Of a DNA stretch of 64,000 bases, positions 1 to 12,800 are shown in pieces (position 1 is the first letter of the stretch; the number at the start of each line of letters is the position of its first letter). The stretch spans positions 1,439,001-1,503,000 of the forward strand of contig JACATO010000332.1 of assembly GCA_018389105.1 (NCBI GenBank), in the 5' to 3' direction. The translations under genes and the position numbers were made by a program. A model generated the notes under the pieces. It was given only the letters and a program-made list of their open reading frames with translations. It was not told the DNA's origin and did not search any database. The stretch is from Nautilus pompilius (taxonomy: Eukaryota > Mollusca > Cephalopoda > Nautilida > Nautilidae).

Positions 1-728
1 ATTTGTGTTATTTTTAGATAAAATTATGTTTCAGGCAGTAAAACTAATATTAACGAAACTAAATTTATGGTAATATGGGATAGAAATAAAAGGTGTTTTG
101 GCATTTGCTATCTCCTAAATAAATCGTTAAAAAATAAACAAAAGTTTTAGTAAACATTCTCTGTTAGCCTTATCAACATCATCAGTCTTGAGGAGGATTG
201 TGCTTGGTTTGAAAATGCTGAAATTGATTTTATTTGAATTGACATTTTCGCAGCAGTGCAAGCTCATCCACAACCTACCAAATCCCATCAACAAAGAAAA
301 GGGAGGTGACTGCTAACAAATTAATAAAATCCTGTCAAAATTAAACAGATTTCACTGTTCTTTTTCTAGTCTATTGTACACTCAAAATAGCTTACACTGG
401 AGCATTGCATCAAAAGAAAAATTAAATACAATGATTTTGGAACTGTATTAAAAAAAAAAGAGAAGAATGCTGCTGATAGTGGAAACAAAACTTGCAGTCA
501 ACTAATGCATTAATGAAAGACTTAAATTAAGGCGAAGATACATCTATATTGCTTTTAATGAGTTACACAGAGAAAGTCAGCCTGCACTATACTTTCTGTC
601 ATAAATCTTTAATAAAAACAGGTTTGTTTATTTCAAAGAGAAGTCTATTGTCATCACCTCACCTTTCCATAAACCTAAATTTCTTTGTATATGCAATGCC
701 ATTAGTCAAAATATCGAATTTCACTTAC
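1..728 (-). other. Intron sequence after the last visible exon
   Basis: AT-rich, no exon or element recognised. The stretch gtcttgaggaggattgtg at 185-202 nearly repeats gtcctgaggaggactgtg at 2400-2417, so both may be fragments of one interspersed repeat. Confidence 0.6.
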
Positions 729-854
729 CTGGTGACAGTGTTTTGATATATTAACTAAAGAATGAATTTGTTGATAGGTACTATTCTGTAAGTATATGAT
801 CTTGGCAAGTTGTTTCATTTTCTTAGCAAAGAAAGTTTGAGAAATTACTGGAAT
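729..854 (-). CDS. Exon: fibrinogen-like module 6, part b; last exon seen
   Basis: This is a 126-nt, phase 0-0 exon with acceptor TTTTTTACAG and donor GTAAGT. It encodes [16 protein letters not shown], then S-K-H-C-H-Q, stopping within the C-x-Q-x(4)-Y-x-C segment. The rest of module 6 must lie beyond the low-coordinate edge, because 1-728 holds no matching exon. Confidence 0.82.
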
Positions 855-3800
855 CTGTAAAAAAAAAGATATAATAATGGTAATTACAATCATAAATGAA
901 AGAGAACTCATTTTAAAACTTAATTTCTCTTTGCATTTTAAAAATCTTAGTGACTAGAATGATGTAATATACCTAAATTAATACATTTTTTGTTATATCA
1001 CATAAGAAAGAAACCTCCTGAGAGAAGTACTTGGTTGCTTGGTAGTGCTGTAACACTTACAAAAGTTGCTCTCACAAGTTAAACATTTTAATTGTTCTTT
1101 ATGCATGTATACAGAATTTTGAAATCAGTCTCTGCAGTTGCAGCAGTCATCTTACCAATCAGCTGTAGCAACTGAAACACAATTAGCACAATGAGTAATG
1201 AAAAGAAAAAGATCAAAATAAAATAGATAGATTCCTACCTCAGTAACAGCAAACCGTTTGTGTCTAGATAAATCACATTTTGCAGCGAAATATGGTTGTC
1301 CATGGGCACGATCAGGATCAATAGCATAGATGTTATTTTTTAGTGAGTTCCCCTGCTTATGTCTATCCTTTATTTCTTGGCAATCCTTATAAATTTCTGC
1401 AATAAACGAGCAATAAATGAAAGGTTAAATCCAAAGTTCTTAATAAAAAAAATACATTCATTTAAACACATGATAGAGAGAGAGAGAGAGAGAGGGAGGA
1501 GGGGAGGAAAGGAAATAGAGACAGATTTTTTTAAAAATGTGTTACAAATTATGAAATATTTCTGAATATTTTCCAGGCCCAGTTGTACCTGAAAAATTTA
1601 TATCTTTATGTCATGTCTTCCTTGATATGATTAAAATGTGGTAGTTAAGGGCTGAGTTTGAATTGTGAATAGGACTAGCTCAGTCTGGTGTACCTCCTCC
1701 ACATGGCTTCTTCTTGCTCTTCTCCATCAGCCTCTACATTGGTTTTCCCCAAACTCTGAGGTTTCCTCCAACATCTAAAAGAAATTGAAGGTTACTAGCA
1801 GTGATTTTCTATGGTAGGCATGTAGCTATCCATCCCCTGCTGTTTTCCACATGGCCTTAGAAACAAATATTGAGGAGCTTCCACAGATGGATGTGCCAAA
1901 TGTTGGCTTATCAGTTTAAAAATAAAGATAAAATTACAAATGGAAATACAGGTAAAATTCTGAACCTTGAAGAGACTTTTAAATACCCTGACACTTTATA
2001 CACAGTGTGCAGACAACTATGAGAAAATCAAGCAAAATCATGCGCTACAGTTTCAATCGGTTGTTCAAAGTAAATTTTTAAAATTAAAGTGCTTACAACT
2101 GTGTGAAAGACAAAAAAAAACAAACAGTACCATAACATTTCAGAGCCCCTATAACAAGTTGACGAGGTCCAGCTGATGGTCCCAGTATTATTCTTGAAAG
2201 GGGCAATTCTTTATTATTAACAATTTCTCCAAAATCCATTTTATTTGATCCATTCTTTAAAATGCAGCTGCAATTCTGAATGTTGCACTCTTCAGCTGAA
2301 ATTGCAATCATACAAGTAAATCAGCTGTGAAGTAAATGCTTATTATGGAGAAACTACTATTAAAAAAGTTTATAAATTTTTTTGAAGTCAGATAACTTAG
2401 TCCTGAGGAGGACTGTGTTGGGGAGCAATGCCATTGATTTTGCAGTGAATCTTTATTGGTAGATGCTTCGATTTATGGAATGCACAAGTGGCTTCAGCTG
2501 CTGGTTGCTAAGTTTTGAATGTCATCATTTTACCTAAATTTTAAGCAACTGTTACTTTACCCAATTAAATGCTACTTTGCAGATGCATCACAAAAAGCAC
2601 TGCAAATAGCTGCACCTGCTGAAATGTATTAATATCATTGCACTCAAAGGAGACAGTCCTTCTTAAGACTGAAGCGCGATGATGATCATGATGCGGAAAG
2701 AGGTCCAAAACTTAGGTTGATCAGTTAGCACTAATAGGATGTTTGGAACTGTCTAAATTAACTCTCCACTCTCTGTAAATTGCACATTCCAACACATTTC
2801 CAGTCCTATTCTAATAAAACATTATATTCTAATTTTAAATAATTTAGAATAAATGCATGATACAAGTAGTTTTTTTTAATGTCTTGTGTGTGTCTATATT
2901 TCTAAAAATTCAATGATTATTGTAAAAAAAAACATTGTTTTTCATATTGAGAAAATATTTCTAAAATAAATTTTTGAATATAGATCTTTGAAGAAAACTT
3001 ATTATTATAATACTGTCGTAAAAATATATTTACATATAAATGCAAATTTCAAAAATGAAGCATCCAGATTATAAGAAAGATTATGTATTTAAACAAAGCT
3101 AAAGTGTGTGTATATGAGCAATAAGCACATGTAGTTTACTTAAAACAAAAACAGATAATATCTCATAGTATTTTTTTAAAATGACATAGATAAATCTGCA
3201 CAAATCATTTATTAGAATGATGAATGCATACAGCACTCAAAAATTTTCTTACTTCTTTCCCATTTAATATCTGTAGTTCCTGCTGAATTTGTGTAGGAGA
3301 ATCCCAGATATCGGACTGGTTTCTGTGCTGAAGACTGGCACTGGATGTAAATTTCTTGCTCACAGTAAACTGACAGCTGGATGATTTCTTTGATATATTC
3401 CATTTTGTAAACAAAATAAGTAACTCGTATGTGACCACCATCTTTAGAAACTGCTATTTCTTTCTTTTTTGGGAAAATTACCTGTCATAAATAAACAAAG
3501 GCAGCTTTTTTTTTCATTATCATTATTTTGGCCATTTCACAGCATTCTTCATTTTATAATTTTTTTTTAAAATGTGAAATACAAAATAAGTCCACTAATT
3601 TAGAATTTCAAATTAATGTACATAGTTAAACTGTGTTGAGATTGTGTTCTATTGATACAAGGTGACCAAGTCAAAAAACTGCTGTTGCTGCTTGCTGAAA
3701 GTACTTTCATGGTGATCAGAAATGTGTATTGCTTTGTATAAGCACTTTAGACTGATGGTACAAAAATAAAAAACCTGACTAATTTCTTTTTATGAAACAA

Positions 3801-6800
3801 TGTAGGTTATCTCTCCAGAAACTGATTATGTTAATCACTTAAACCTTTAAGTGTGCCTGTGTGTTTACAGAGAGCGACTACTGATCTGTACAGAGCAATC
3901 ATTTAAGTACACATTTCCAATGTTTTGTGAAATGGGTTTTTTCACAACTAAAAAAAAAAACCTTAGGTAAAATATATTTATGGGATTACTCTGTTCAGAC
4001 CATCGCCTACACTATGTAAATATACAGACATACTCCTGGAACAGATAATTATTGCACTCGTAGGTCTCCAAGCCACTAAATTTCAGATAGACTGATATAA
4101 ATTATTCTGTGGTATAATGACTGATATCAGACTGAAGTCTTGTTTTCAAATATATACAATGCACACAGGATCACACACACACACACACACACACCACACA
4201 CACACACACACCAATGAACAAAAAAAAACTCTATACTAAATTTCTGCTTCCCTACTAAATTATTTAAAGCAAAATGATACAGTAAAATAACTTTTGGGAT
4301 GCAGGTCATTGTAGTGGAAGCAGATAGCCTTGTGTAGAATGGTAAGACAATTCTAACATATGCAGTAAGATGGAGTATGCATATTTCTGGCATCGAGAAC
4401 CGTGTGCAATACTCCAAGCAGTGGCCAAACGAATCGTATCCTTCAGTATAAAGATTACTGATGCTTACTGATTTGAGAAATATCTTAGTTTTTGGATTAA
4501 AAAAAAATGTGTAAATTATTTACTAAATTCAAAGAATTACATAACAAAAAAAACCAAACAAACAAACTTACTGCTGCTCCTACCGGAGGCACAGAAATCA
4601 TTTCACAATGCAAAGGGATGATTTGCATTTTACTGGAAACTTTAAAGTACTGGTCAGCGGATGACTGGACTCCCTTTTCACGATAATCTTGGCAGCTTTT
4701 ATGAAATTCTGTAAGTATAGAGAAATACTTAATGATAAAAAAAGAAACTACTTTGAATAGTGAAAAAAGAGCCCAGTTAACAGCTGCATCTTTTATATTT
4801 ATCCTCACTCAAAAGTTTGTTTTTTTTTTCAAGTGCACATTCAACAAATACATGAGCATCTTCAATCAAATGTTCTCAACCAAATGATAATTAAACTGTT
4901 TCTCTTTGTTAGTTTATATTTTAGTTTTCCATTTTGGTGTAACTATTATTGAAAGCTGGAATTCACTGCTCATCCTTTTGAATGCTTAGGTATAATTGCC
5001 CCGCTTAGGTTTTTTATACAGGTGCTCAAATATACAGACACAATGGGTTACAAACGTTGTGTCTGGTTTTTTTTTTTTTTAACCGCAACAGTGAGACTTC
5101 ATATTGTTGCTGAACGTGAAATTCATTAATCAAAGTTGGCTCCATTACCATCGATACAGTTCCGCCAAACAGTTACAAGCTCATCTACACCATTTTGAAG
5201 ACGGGACTTCTGGAGTGGATGAACTGTGGGAAGGCAGTTACAATTGATGCTTGGCTGGAGAAAGGTTTCATACGGAGGAAGATGTCGAGGTGTTTGAAAA
5301 GGTGGTAGTCTGTGGGAGGAAGGTCTGGTGAATAGGCTGGGTGGGGGAGAAATTGGTACCCCAGTGTCTTCAGTTTGTGAGAGTCACGAGGACGAGCATT
5401 GTCCTGGAGCAGGACTGGGCCTCTTCGACTCACCAATGGCGGCTGTCGCTGGGAGAGTTTCTGATGAACAGCGGTTAATTCACGACGGTACCTTCCAGCT
5501 GTGATGGTTTCGCCAGGTAGCAAGAAGTTATAGTGGATGACACCAGTTGTAGTACACCAGACAGTGACCATGACCGTATTTGGGTGGAGACTGGGTTTTG
5601 GAATGTGGCTGGGGGCCTTGTCTCTGTCGGTCCACTGTGCCGATCGTTTGCGATTGTCGTAAAGGATCCATTAATCCTTCACAGGTAATGATTCGGCCAA
5701 CAAATGGGCCGTTTTTGTTTCTTATGACGAGCGAGGAGCAGATCTCCAATCGACGATTTTGTTGTTGTTCATTCAACTCGTGAGGCGCCCACCTGTCAAG
5801 CCTTTCCACCTGGCGTCAAGATGCCGGGAAACAGCTGCGGTGCCTACGTCGAGCTCTCCACCAATTTCTCGCTCTGTTTTTCCTTGGATCGGCTTCAACT
5901 GAGGCTTTCAGACGGTCGTCATCACAGCTGGAGGGACGTCCGCTACCTTCCTCATCTCCGAGGCTCACATCTCCTGATCGAAACTTTCTAAACCATCGCT
6001 GTACTGTTCGATCACCTGCTGTGTCCTCGCCCCATCCTGCTCAATGTTACGAGTCGCCTCGCTCGCTTTGTGGCTCAGTTTGAGGATCGTGAAGCAAAAT
6101 GGCAAGAAAAACCTGTCTATCCTTGCTTCACTCAGAACCCAGAAACAAACATCTGTTTGATGATTTTTAAACAGGTAGGACTTTCATAATGTACGCCGAA
6201 GCACACACACCACAAAACGATATGTAACTTATCTACCAAGCAGGTAAAAGATGAACCCCAAATTAACTTACATAAAGACCGACAAAACTTTGGTAACGAC
6301 CTAATATTTATAAAAGAACTTATTTTATATTTCAAGGACCCGGCATGCAAGCAAATTATCCATCCAAATTAGTTCTCATTATAATACATTTTCAAAATAT
6401 TTCCTTTGACTTTGGATATACTTCATCCAATGTATGTAAAGAATTTGCAACAAGCAGCACTGATCATAGCCATTCCTATAAAACCTGTGTCTTTTAAAGC
6501 GTTGGTTTAGCTGAATGCAAAGTGTCTCTGTTTATAAAACACAGCAGCCTTTCAGAAAGTGCTTCCTGATGAGAAACAACATAGGATCAAAAGTGTAACA
6601 CCTAGTGAGGATGGGTGATGTTGGAGTAAAGTATTTAACCCTATGATTGGTTGTGTAGCATAATGCATTGTTGTTGGGAAATTCTGTGATGCTAGAGGTT
6701 TGTTCCCAAAGTAAAAATGCATCAAAGCTCTTTTTACAAAAATCGTCTTCACTTGTTTTGTTAATGCTGAAATATACATGCCACGGTCTGTAAACACAAC

Positions 6801-9800
6801 ACAAGTGGATCTTTCAACATGAAAATGTGCCATGTCACACATCACTTCTCAGCTATACATTTTTAATCAATCAGTCATGACATTAGTTTACTTCAACATC
6901 CTCCGTACTTACCAAACCTTGGACCTGTTGACCTCATGCCATCTGAAAAATTAACACTTCCCAGAAGAGGACATTCTCCAATAAGCCTCGCTCGACCAAC
7001 ATCTTACAGCCAGTGTTCCAAGCTCTCTACAAACATTTCGTGAAGTGTATTCAAAATCAAGGGAGCTACCTTGAAGGAATTTGTACTGAAAACAAACTGC
7101 TGTGCACAGTTTTCTCATATGAGGGCCATTTCTGGAACCATTTGATAGGTTCTCATGGATATGCATCATATTTACCACTCCCACATAAAAGAAATAAATA
7201 ATAATCATTTTTAAAATATTTCAAGAGTCTTATTTAGATTCTGCTCCATTAGCCTGGACATGGAAATGAGTTGTTTACACTTACTTGGAAGTAACTTTTG
7301 CTGTTTCTACAAGAGGCTAAGGAATTATGTAGATAGTAAGTGCTATGTGGTTTACGATGAGTGAAAACAGGCTGTCCTTCCAATGAAAACCATTTAAAGG
7401 CAACAAAGCAAAACCCTCTGAATACCTTTCTAAACAATGAAATAAGAAGCAGCACAAAAATAATGCCACATGCAGGTTACAGTAAGGAAGACAAAAATAA
7501 ACAAGGCGGAGATGCCAAATCTGTATAAGCACATAGATCTACTACAATGTGAACTTAGTACTGCAGCAAGCAAGCATCTGTCACCTAGCATTTGATGAAA
7601 CAAAATGCACAACCTCTCACCTAATCCCTTCAGTTTCAGAGTAATAGAAACTGCTTGTTAAATGCATGTTGCAAAGTCTCCAACATAGATGTGCCAATTC
7701 ACAGCAGCCTCTACTCGAGAATAATGTACCGTAACATTAGAGATGAGCTCTATGCATGTTTGTGCTGGTGACAAGCTTATGGGTGCTGTTTTGTCATTTG
7801 CTCACTGATGGGTGTCATGAGATCAAACCATAGAGAATCCATGTGATTGAAGGGGTTTTACTATGATAACAAATTTCTAAACTAAGCGACAATTTATTGT
7901 TCTTGATTTATGCTGTATTTCATTTTCTTTCTTTCTCCCCACCATTGCAAGGATATAAAAGAGCCACCATCATAATAATTAAAAAAGACCTCATTGAAAA
8001 ACAAGTGCCTACTCATTTCATTTTAAAATGGTTTATATACCACAATCATTAACTACCATTGGCAATTTATTCTATTCATTTACAATTCTACTGCTAATCA
8101 ATCTTCTGCTGATGCTAAGCCAAACTAAACTTTTTCTTCTTTGTCAGCACAAGCATCCTTGCAGAGAAGAGCTATAGATATTTTACACCTGGAAAATGGG
8201 AAGGGTTCTCATTATAAGTGAATTCTCTTTTTCCAAAGATAAATCACAAGTTGGCTGGACAACTGTGTTTGCTAAAGTCACCATCACAAGCTGCATGCAG
8301 CACAAAAGCAAACCTAGATCTAATTTATCTTGTATTATGATGCAGCATCACATCAAACAGTTATAGCATCATCATTCCCTGAGCCTCTTCTTAAAATAAA
8401 GACAGCCAGATCATCTGCCAAAGCTAATCATTAACATTATGGTGAATCTGAATTTGAGCTAAAACTTCCATACAGCAGCACTTAAATTAGAAACAATATA
8501 ATCATTGATATAAAACATAAGGGCGGAGGTTGGTGCACAAAAGGCTAATCCTAACTCAAGTATTTCGTCAAACACGATGGCAATTTTCCCAAACAGATGA
8601 TCCACATTGCAGATTTTGGAATAATGCCATTTTTTTTGGATGAGTAGTAAATAATGTTACATAGTGATGCAAATATCCAGTTTTATCACCATCACCAGCA
8701 GGAACATTTTTCAGACTGTTGCATTAAATAGCACAATGGATTTGATGGCAGCAACATCAAGGTATAGGCAACCAAGAAAATTCTCAATTTTTTTTATTTA
8801 GCTGTTGCTCTAAAGCTAAATCAATAGCCCAGCAGTGAGTAGGCTGCAACAAAGCAGAACAACTTACATATTTCTAATTGACCTTTATTCACATGAAGGA
8901 TGAGCTGGATCAGTACCTTCATCAGAGGAACACTGTACCATTGTCCTGTCAGTAGCAAGCTACAGCAGTACAGAAGGTGAAAAAAATCCATGCAACCAGA
9001 CTTTATGTATGTATTATGGCAAAAGGCAACCATACCAGATGCTGACTTTATGAAGTCCTGGTATTGTGCTATTATGTCATTTACAGATGATATCATGGAT
9101 AACGTTCTAATTCCATGTCACCTGTGCTTACAACATAACCATCAAAACTAGATTTTGTATTTTTTAAGATGATCACTAGCAAGTTTCCCTTCAAACGTGT
9201 AACATTCAAAATAATTAAAGCTAATCATTTAATAATTTGTCATTTCATAGCAAAAGAATTTATTTATTTTGTGGACAAAAAGTCTCCATGAAGAGCAATG
9301 GTCTTTATTCTTTTGTGGATGACATGAATTTCCTCTAATTTAGTGTTGGGAACCTCATTGCCATCAAAATGACTCATCCCCTGTTGGAATAATGTTAAAA
9401 AAACTTACCAAATATTGATTCTGAGCAGGTGAGCTCTGCAACTAAAATACTGAAATATCTTTTAGCCTCTTTCGATGTGACAGGCTTAATGGACACACAT
9501 ACTTCACACACAGGAAGTCTGTCTTTATTGTAGAGATATGCTGCATCAGAGCGCAAAATGTTATCTCCCACATCACAGTTACACATAGTGCTTTGGTTTC
9601 CATCACAAGTGCCAGTCACCCCACACTGACAACTATCCATGCCAACACTTCCTGCCCAGCCTGATGATACAAAATGAGAAGCAAATCAGGAATAATCATG
9701 GAAACATACAAATACTATAAATAAATTAATGGTAAGTGTATTAAACTGACTATAAAAATTAAACAACTGTTATGTAAAACTGAATATCTAAAATATAAAT

Positions 9801-12800
9801 ATACATTAAAAAATGATAAGTGCTATTAAAGGAAAATAAGATTGTATTTATTTATTCTTACTTAAGATGAAGTTATAATCTTTAAGGGTATTTATGTTAC
9901 ACTTAGGGTATTTAAATCAACTATTTTAGATAAACCATTGAAATCAAGAGTGTAGCTTAATAAACAATTAGTTTGCTATTCTTAAAGGCTAGTTGGCTTT
10001 TACACATCTTTACAATGTGTTTATCCTAGATCGCTGAGATCAGTCACACACTATGTCATAACTTGCTACAACTTGAATGACTTAGAATTTTAATTTAACA
10101 TTCAATACAAAACTTACCTGGTTGCTACGACTGACATCGGTAGGTAAATATTAAAATAAATAAATAAAAACTTAAAATTTATTTTAAAAATCAAAGATTG
10201 TTTTTGATTCACTTCTCATATTATTAGCATGTAGAGACCATGTGTCTATACATTCTGAGACATTGTGAAGCATAAAATCTTTTCAACCTTTTTTACATTA
10301 AAAAAAAAAAAATTCTTGGAAAAAAAACACAACAAAAATAAAGCATTAATTTTATATTTACTGACTTGAATTTTAAAATAATTAGATTTTAAATATTTGG
10401 TGCTTTTGTTTCTTGATTGACATCACAATACATATAAAAAGGAAATTTTATCACATAATAACCACTGTTCAATCAGCAATGAAGCTCCACACTGTCTAAT
10501 GCCCCTGCGTGTGTTTAAGTGTTGCATTTATCTGATACCTATTAAAGACAACTTCCATATGCCTGACTATTACAGTCGCTCACCTCTCTGACTGACTCCA
10601 TTACAGGTCTTGTAGCTTAACTGCCCTGTGGCTGGGTTATGACGGCAACCATACTTCATGTACTGTCTGCAGTAGCCACTCTTGTTCACCAAGGACTGAT
10701 AAAGAGATTAGTGAGTACTACAGTTAAAACCGGTGAGTAGCCCCTTTATTTAAAGATAATCTTGCAGCAAAGCAGAACTGGAGCTACAAGTTAAAAAGAC
10801 TAGAATGCTTCCACAAGCCAAGTTTTATCTGAAAACTGAGAGAAAACAAAACTGCTGGAAAAAATTACTGAAAACTCTGTCCAATTAATCAAAATCTTAG
10901 AGGATCAGACTGTTACTTTTGGTGTCCTGCCTTGTCAGTAGTATAGCAATTTTGGTGGGATTTTTTCTTTAAAGATCCAAAGTTTGAGATCTTCACATGT
11001 ATGTGTGTGTATGTGTGAAGGATCCCATAAATACCAACTATACCCAAGGTATTTACTTAATTTCGTGTCATTTTGAACAAGGGCACATCAGCCAAACACG
11101 TTCCTTAAATAATCCAGCCTCTGAGCACACACACAGTCTGTCTGTGAGGATAATTTCTTCAAATCCACATACACAGTTTTTCAATCTTGCTATAAAAATG
11201 AGCATATAAAAAGAAAACCAACAGATTTACTTTTCTTTTTAGTGTTTAGTTTGAAAGCAATACATACAACTACTCACCACAATCTGCTCTGCTGTGACAT
11301 TGTGTTTATACTGAACATTAAAACAGAATTTCTCTTCCTTTGAAGGTGACAGTTCTTTGGATACCACCTTGTCTGGAAAAAAAGTGTTTACTTTACCAGA
11401 CTAGTGCCATGCTTCTTGTATAGTTTGAAATCATATAAAGATATCATTAGAGCATCAAATGTTTTACAGGTAATCTGAATTACAATGTAGGTGTGTTCAG
11501 TCCATCACCTAGAACGATCACTACCTGGACGCCAGGTTGGTCCTTTCACCTCAGCTATCATATTTGGCGTGTAGCACCAAGGCTATCATTTTTCTTTATC
11601 TTGTCCACCAACCTGCCCCCTCCTCTAATCTTAAAGATTTCAGTAAGGCAGACTTATTCTACAAAGATCAAACTTATCCGAGTTTGTGAAGCCGCCACGG
11701 CTAAATTCAGTATTCTAGATTATTCAGCCAAAATTGCATGAAGTCTATCCTGGTTGTTCAAGCAGGACTTGGTATTTGTACAAGTATATTAACAGAGATA
11801 AAGGAAAATGAATGAAAAGATTATTCAATATCTTAAAATAGTTGCTGTTCCTTTGATTTATTGATTTTTGTATCATCTAATATATTGACTCAGTGACTGT
11901 AAATCACAGTTATCTCAACTGTGTTGAGTTCACAGTATTGTTAATAAGACAATTTTGGGGTTATGATCTATATCGACTTTGTTTAGTAGAATAGTTAAAG
12001 GTAAAGCGACTAAGCCGGGTCTAAGCTTACACTAAAGATGATTGTTGTCAACAGTAGACTTATCTCTAATACAGAACTGTTTGTCTGTCTGATTACACGG
12101 GAAAGATTTCATTAATGTTGTAATAATTTAAACTAAACACTGGTAAATCAAAAGAAAGCAACGTAAATAATAATAATAACAATAGCGTAGAGGAAGCATT
12201 TTTATAAAAACAAAATAAATCAGCTAATTAATCAGAACTAAAGATCAGTAAAAAGCAAACATTCGGTTTTTCAATATTTGTATTATGTACCTGCATTGTT
12301 TAATAGGGGAGATAAATAGATGCGCACCAATTTCTTATTCTTGGGATTTCAAAACAAAATTTTCTAATCAAGAATATTTTGGTGTCAAAAATGAGATCAT
12401 GAAAATCGGTACAGGTATTTTTTTTTTAAAATTTATATCACTAGCGAAATGTAATTAATAAATGCATATAAATAACATAATTTGAAATTACACAATTTTT
12501 TTCCTCGTAACTGTACATCATGTACAGGGTTGCGTCCCTTGATACATATTTAACATGAAAACTAAAGGATGAACAATACCAGAAGATAGAGCTATTTAAT
12601 CTGATTGTTTAATAAATATGGTACAGGCACAAAAAAGGGCTAACTTTTATCAAATTCATACAATATGTAAACAGGAATATTAGAGAAAAAAACAACAATG
12701 CAGACTGCTATGAAAGTCTGATAAATTGGGACTTGATTGCCTGTGTAATAGAATATGGATGACACGTTTTTGAATCATACCTGCTAAAGTAAAATAAAAA

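Larger units (their letters stand above)
1397..3252 (-). other. Introns around the last exon of module 5
   Basis: Two introns (1397-2130 and 2296-3252). Apart from the GA run and the 2400-2417 repeat fragment they hold AT-rich sequence in which I see nothing. Confidence 0.6.
3482..5037 (-). other. Introns flanking the first exon of module 5
   Basis: The intron 3482-4571 holds the CA microsatellite and otherwise AT-rich sequence. The part from 4709 to the mariner at about 5038 is featureless. Confidence 0.6.

Noticed and set aside
4127..4417. 96-codon minus-strand frame with C-V-C-G-V-C-V-C-V
   Set aside because: The cysteine run comes from translating the CA microsatellite.
8821..9096. 91-codon minus-strand frame considered as a retrotransposon fragment
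   Set aside because: No reverse transcriptase, endonuclease or integrase motif could be identified.
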